Below, one piece after another: positions 63,408-64,000 of a DNA stretch of 64,000 bases. Source of the DNA: Epiperipatus broadwayi (Eukaryota; Onychophora; Udeonychophora; Euonychophora; Peripatidae); the NCBI GenBank assembly GCA_028023455.1, contig JAQFVV010000012.1, forward strand, positions 12,974,364 through 13,038,363. The letters are read 5' to 3'. The position numbers and the translations under genes are program-made. The notes below the pieces were generated by a model. That model saw nothing but the letters and a program-made list of their open reading frames with translations, ran no database searches and was not told the DNA's origin. Every line of letters begins with the position of its first letter. The stretch's first letter is position 1.

Positions 63408-64000
63408 CAGCGGTCGGCAACCTTTTAGATATTGCTGACCACTAATATAATTTTTAAAGATGCAAATTAATATGAGCATTGACTATGATATACATATATA
63501 TTTATTTATAATTTTAATTTTAACAAAAAAATAATAATAGTAATATATATTAAAAATTAGTGCAACATTTGCAGCTCTTGGTTTAAAATTATTTTACTAA
63601 TTCTTGGCTCCAATGACGTCATCGCAACACAGAAAGGAGCTTCTATTTCAATCAGAGAGCAATACTTGTTTTTAATAGCTCTTACAGTTGAGAACATTTT
63701 TTCATACAAATAGGTCATTGTGAATGGAATCAGATTTATTAGATACAAAAATAAAGAAATACTTAAATGATTGTAATATTGAACTTAAAGTACAAAATAA
63801 ATTAGATTATATTACTTAATTTTAATTCATCTCTAAATTTAAATATAATGTGCCCATTAAAGTATCTTTTTGCCATGGATTTATTTTATTTTGGAGTTTC
63901 TCTTATAGGCATCCCATTAACATTTATTTAGAGGTAATGTACACAGTCAAATTTCTCCATTTTGCAATAGAATATTTTCAGAATTCTACACATAAAGAAT
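63408..64000 (-). mobile_element. hAT-family DNA transposon, one end (runs off window)
   Basis: CAGCGGTCGGCAACCTTTTA at 63408-63427 is a typical hAT terminal inverted repeat (CAGnGGT...). The transposase remnant on the minus strand begins about 150 bp inside, with its C-terminus facing this end, the usual hAT geometry. The 8 bp before it (63400-63407) would be the target duplication, but the other end is outside the window. Confidence 0.7.
63557..63748 (-). pseudogene. hAT transposase, C-terminal dimerisation segment
   Basis: The frame encodes TYLYEKMFSTVRAIKNKYCS, then CVAMTSLEPRISKIILNQEL and a stop. This matches the hAT C-terminal dimerisation region as found in ZBED/GTF2IRD2/EPM2AIP1-like transposases ('tSlY.CEq.FS.mk.iKsk.Rs.L.de.L..alria.t...pdi..L'). 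Only the last ~60 residues are readable and the upstream coding (63750-64000) is broken, so no active enzyme is expected. Confidence 0.7.

Noticed and set aside
1-64000. CRISPR arrays, bacterial operons, prophage or plasmid features
   Set aside because: None of the repeats has the regular short-repeat/spacer form, and splice sites, SINEs and LINEs show the DNA is eukaryotic.

Overview
The window is eukaryotic, intron-rich and very AT-rich (estimated by eye at about three quarters A+T). It has no operons, ribosome binding sites or bacterial signals. I place it in an invertebrate metazoan. The host gene has small coiled-coil exons separated by 7-20 kb introns, and the transposable elements (Penelope-like, Tx1/L1-type LINE, Gypsy, hAT, tRNA-derived SINE) are typical of animal genomes. 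I cannot name the species. Host gene: four exons on the minus strand (55431-55375, 47990-47901, 28453-28281, 18745-18558) have consensus splice sites and compatible phases (0/0, 0/0, 0/2, 2/1). They encode the C-terminal coiled-coil part of a protein resembling the ANKRD26 family. First and last exons were not found, so nearly the whole window lies inside or just downstream of this one gene. Repeat layout: 1-1770 is a GC-richer block that may be part of an LTR. 2330-4640 holds a Penelope-like (PLE) N-terminal fragment, a piece of a ~480-bp repeat, a three-copy foldback family and a LINE 3' end. 21.7-24.5 kb holds another ~480-bp repeat copy and a decayed PLE with RT and GIY-YIG domains. 28.8-40.1 kb is a Gypsy provirus split by a full-length LINE (10-bp target duplication), itself split by a 2.0-kb solo-LTR-like insert (4-bp duplication). 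41.7-42.3 kb is another LINE 3' end. 48.3-49.6 kb is an internally deleted Gypsy-type element with two LTRs, a primer binding site and a polypurine tract. 49.8-52.2 kb holds a perfect foldback, a GIY-YIG fragment between 50-bp inverted repeats, and three ~480-bp repeat units. 53.7-54.9 kb is a 1.2-kb palindrome. 55.75-57.74 kb is an array of the ~480-bp repeat in both orientations. The last 600 bases are a hAT element. Main discovery: the ~480-bp repeat carries a 44-nt motif that folds as a type I hammerhead ribozyme. It has CTGATGA, stem II, GAA, a self-complementary stem III, an NUH cleavage triplet, and a closing stem I. Five copies keep the core catalytic bases. This makes the family a candidate retrozyme or PLE-terminal repeat. 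Three of its loci lie within about 1.1 kb of PLE coding remnants, which fits the known association of hammerheads with PLEs. All TE genes here are broken by stops and frameshifts; the ribozyme repeats at 55.7-57.7 kb are the best preserved and look the youngest.
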